Assembly (NCBI GenBank): GCA_022706165.1
Contig: JAKJDA010000083.1
Coordinates: 3,674-9,591 of the forward strand
Direction of reading: 5' to 3'
DNA length: 5,918 bases
DNA from: Candidatus Hydrogenedentota bacterium
GTDB taxonomy: Bacteria; Hydrogenedentota; Hydrogenedentia; Hydrogenedentales; SLHB01
In this document: piece by piece, positions 3,848 through 5,918 of the stretch
Position numbering within the stretch: position 1 is the stretch's first letter
Layout: every line of letters starts with the position of its first letter
The notes under the pieces: generated by a model
Databases searched by the model: none
Told to the model about the DNA's origin: nothing
The model's input: only the letters and a program-made list of their open reading frames with translations
Made by a program: the position numbers and the translations under genes

Positions 3848-5857
3848 TCAGCCGTCGAGGCAAATCACCTGCGCCTCATACGGCGCCAGCGTGATCGCAA
3901 TGGGGCCGTTGGCGGATACCCGCGTTGTCTCGGCATGGGAGGATTCGATCCGGACGGTGTCGTCGCGGGACTTCCATGCGAGCGTGAGAGACGCCCTGGC
4001 CGCCGCGCCGTTCTTCTCTGCGAGCGCAATGCACGATTTCGCGCCGTCCTGCGTCCGATAGCTCACGGCAACGATTGCGTCGGCGTTCTCGCCTTCCAAG
4101 GCGACGATGCCCTCGCGGCCGCGGAAATCGGCCCATGCGAAGTAGGGCGCGACGCGGCGCTTGAGGCTTGCCAGCCGCCGTACGTGGTCGGCGAATTCCG
4201 GGTATTCGGTGATGAGTTCATCGCCGCCTTTGATGCGCAGATCGAACATGATTTTGTGCGTGAAGGCGCGGTTCGCCTCGGCGTATTCCTCGGCGTCGAT
4301 CGAGGTGCTCGTCAAGAGCCAGGGCGCGGAATAGAGGATTGGATCGACGTCTTCGAGGAAATCCCACGTCCAGGCGCCGTCCGTCCACTGGCCCGTGAAC
4401 TCGTTGGTGCACTCGGCCAGCAGCATGCCGCCGGGGCATTCGCGCCGCACGAAGGCGCGGGTCTCGTCGAGCAGTCGCGCGAAACCGTCGATGGGCGCTC
4501 GATCGGGATGGCTGTGCCCATGGGAATCGTTGTAGCAGGGGAAATTCTTGATCGAAATCTGGTCGAGTTGGATGTTGCCGAAGCCGTAGTCACGCACGAT
4601 GCGTCGCATGGTTTCCAGAAAATATTCTTGCTGCTCGGCGCAAGGGCAGATTTCATGATGCATGCGCTCGCGATCGGTTCCGGGGCCGTCGACGGTGAAG
4701 CCGGCCCAGTCGCCTGCGTGGTTCGGCGCATTCTCGCGCGATCGCACCTCCCACCGGTGACCGAATGCCTGATGTTCGGGCATGGTTACGTTGGCGAGGG
4801 TTCCGTTGAAGAAGGGAATCAATTCCGCGCCTAGCTCTTTTGCGCGCGCGACAGCGGCGCGCAGCCCTTCCTCGCCGCCCCATTCGCGGTTGGGAACGTA
4901 GCGGTAGAAGTAGTGGTTGTCATGTCCGCCCTCGTGCCAGCCGAAAAGCAGCAAATACGGGCAGCCCGCCGACAGCGAGGCCTCGGCCATGCGAGGCAGA
5001 TCGGCGTATGAGAAGCGCGACGATCCGTCCTGGTGCTTCAGGAAGAAGTAATGCCAGCCGACGCTTTCGACGAATTTGGCGATGCGTTCCGGCTTGACGA
5101 TCCATGACGCGACCCATTCGCGGTGCGCATCGGCGGTCGCGCGCCAGTCGCCTTCGTGCAAGAATATTCGCATGGGAGGCGATTGCCACGTCTCGCCGGG
5201 CGCGAGACGCCGCGGGAACGTGGCGGAAAGATCCAGGGAACGCGCGAACGGCTTGGTTTTTTTGTCGATGGTCTTCGCGACGAAGAAATCGACCAGGCTG
5301 AAATCCGTATGGCGGGCTTCGAGTCCGACGCCGTGCGCGGGCGAGGAATAGTCGCTCCATGCCGTCACCATGCGACCGGGATATCGCGACGCCAATTTGT
5401 GCATATACTGTTCCGCGTTGCGGTGATCGCCTCCGAATTGCGGACCGAAGGGATCGAAGGAACGTTTCCCGAAAGACGGGACCGTGTAGCGGGCGCCCTC
5501 GATGGGCGACAGGCCCAACAGACACGGAAACTGGAGTTCCTCAAAAGCCAGGCGTCCCGTGTTCGTGATTTCGAGCGTCGCCACGATCGCAAGGCCGTCG
5601 AGCGAGAGCCGGGCCGTTGCACGCAGGTCGCTGGTTTCGAAGCGCAACGTCACGGCGCCGGCTTCCTGGGACATCTGCGGCGCCTCGCTGTCCAGATGGC
5701 GGCACAGCATCGGTCCGTCCGGAGCGATGATCCGGAACAGGCGCGTCGACGTTCCCTTCGAGACGAGTTCCTTGGCGAGTCGCTTGTTGTGGATCGAGGC
5801 GAATCCGCCGGTGAGCGGGTCGATCGTGACGCGGACATCCGCGTTTTCCAGGATCAT
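3848..5857 (-). CDS. DUF6259-like putative glycoside hydrolase (beta-sandwich / TIM barrel / beta-sandwich)
   Basis: A protein of 669 residues. Residues 1-245 are beta-rich, opening with the typical ENADVRVTIDPLTGGFASI. Residues 260-570 look like a TIM barrel, with strand-like YLLLFGWHEGG (301-311) and ELIPFFNGT (345-353). GNIQLDQIS (427-435) carries Asp432 and LLAECTNE (479-486) carries Glu482 or Glu486. The last 100 residues form a second beta domain ending in PYEAQVICL. This resembles DUF6259 proteins, which are related to retaining glycosidases. Asp432 as nucleophile and Glu482 as acid/base are my inference from their barrel positions. The substrate is unknown. There is no signal peptide, so it probably acts in the cytoplasm. 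AAGGAG five bases before the ATG at 5857 makes that start better than the ATG at 5872, which has no ribosome binding site. It lies upstream of the acyltransferase gene on the same strand. Confidence 0.75.
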   Translation of the reverse strand: MILENADVRVTIDPLTGGFASIHNKRLAKELVSKGTSTRLFRIIAPDGPMLCRHLDSEAPQMSQEAGAVTLRFETSDLRATARLSLDGLAIVATLEITNTGRLAFEELQFPCLLGLSPIEGARYTVPSFGKRSFDPFGPQFGGDHRNAEQYMHKLASRYPGRMVTAWSDYSSPAHGVGLEARHTDFSLVDFFVAKTIDKKTKPFARSLDLSATFPRRLAPGETWQSPPMRIFLHEGDWRATADAHREWVASWIVKPERIAKFVESVGWHYFFLKHQDGSSRFSYADLPRMAEASLSAGCPYLLLFGWHEGGHDNHYFYRYVPNREWGGEEGLRAAVARAKELGAELIPFFNGTLANVTMPEHQAFGHRWEVRSRENAPNHAGDWAGFTVDGPGTDRERMHHEICPCAEQQEYFLETMRRIVRDYGFGNIQLDQISIKNFPCYNDSHGHSHPDRAPIDGFARLLDETRAFVRRECPGGMLLAECTNEFTGQWTDGAWTWDFLEDVDPILYSAPWLLTSTSIDAEEYAEANRAFTHKIMFDLRIKGGDELITEYPEFADHVRRLASLKRRVAPYFAWADFRGREGIVALEGENADAIVAVSYRTQDGAKSCIALAEKNGAAARASLTLAWKSRDDTVRIESSHAETTRVSANGPIAITLAPYEAQVICLDG

Positions 5858-5862
5858 GGCTT

Positions 5863-5868
5863 CTCCTT
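5863..5868 (-). promoter_or_regulatory. Ribosome binding site of the DUF6259-like gene
   Basis: The minus strand reads AAGGAG with a five-base spacer to the ATG at 5857. It lies inside the reading frame that an upstream ATG at 5872 would give, so it argues for the shorter, 669-residue protein. Confidence 0.7.
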
Positions 5869-5872
5869 CCAT

Positions 5873-5918
5873 TCGGTTTCGTATGACGAAATGATCGGGT
5901 TTTCACGTTGCGGCATGC
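5873..5918. other. Right-edge sequence upstream of the DUF6259-like gene
   Basis: These 46 bases show no convincing promoter, terminator or gene end. The promoter for the minus-strand DUF6259-acyltransferase pair, or a further upstream gene of that operon, must lie beyond the window. Confidence 0.4.

Noticed and set aside
2880..4061. Plus-strand open frame of 393 codons across the acyltransferase gene
   Set aside because: It is antisense to clear NHx4D and FPES motifs, is Arg/Ala/His-rich, crosses an intergenic gap and has no ribosome binding site.
3935..4834. Plus-strand open frame of 299 codons opposite the DUF6259-like gene
   Set aside because: It is a mirror of the real frame; the sequence shows no recognisable domain and no ribosome binding site.

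Overview
This GC-rich bacterial chromosomal window holds six protein genes and one notable non-coding region. I see no rRNA, tRNA, CRISPR array, insertion sequence or phage gene. The organism cannot be named from the sequence. The G/C-rich third codon positions, the long antisense open frames and a DUF6259-type protein would fit a GC-rich environmental lineage such as Hydrogenedentota, Planctomycetota or Lentisphaerota, but that is a guess.

Layout: the left edge (1-118, minus strand) is the first 39 codons of a mannose-1-phosphate guanylyltransferase, preceded by a textbook ribosome binding site. A 518-base gene-free region (119-636) follows. It contains an A-tract-rich island, promoter-like sequences facing both ways, and a leader with three consecutive hairpins. 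A plus-strand operon then runs 637-2923: an extended short-chain dehydrogenase/reductase with thioester-reductase-like features, a Nudix protein resembling GDP-mannose mannosyl hydrolase, and a GtrA-family membrane protein. The last two overlap by ATGA. Convergent to it, on the minus strand, are a PlsC-family acyltransferase (2976-3743) and, upstream of that gene, a large DUF6259-like putative glycoside hydrolase (3848-5857).

How they may work together: the left half reads as a cell-surface glycan or glycolipid locus. The guanylyltransferase makes GDP-mannose, the Nudix protein may act on a sugar nucleotide, and GtrA proteins usually serve polyprenyl-linked sugar transport or surface glycosylation. 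The SDR and the acyltransferase could modify the lipid part. The DUF6259 protein may process a glycan inside the cell, as it has no signal peptide. These links are inferred from neighbourhood and family, not shown.

Most worth a second look: the Nudix protein, whose active site is neither canonical Nudix nor complete GDP-mannose mannosyl hydrolase, and the long structured leader before the SDR gene.
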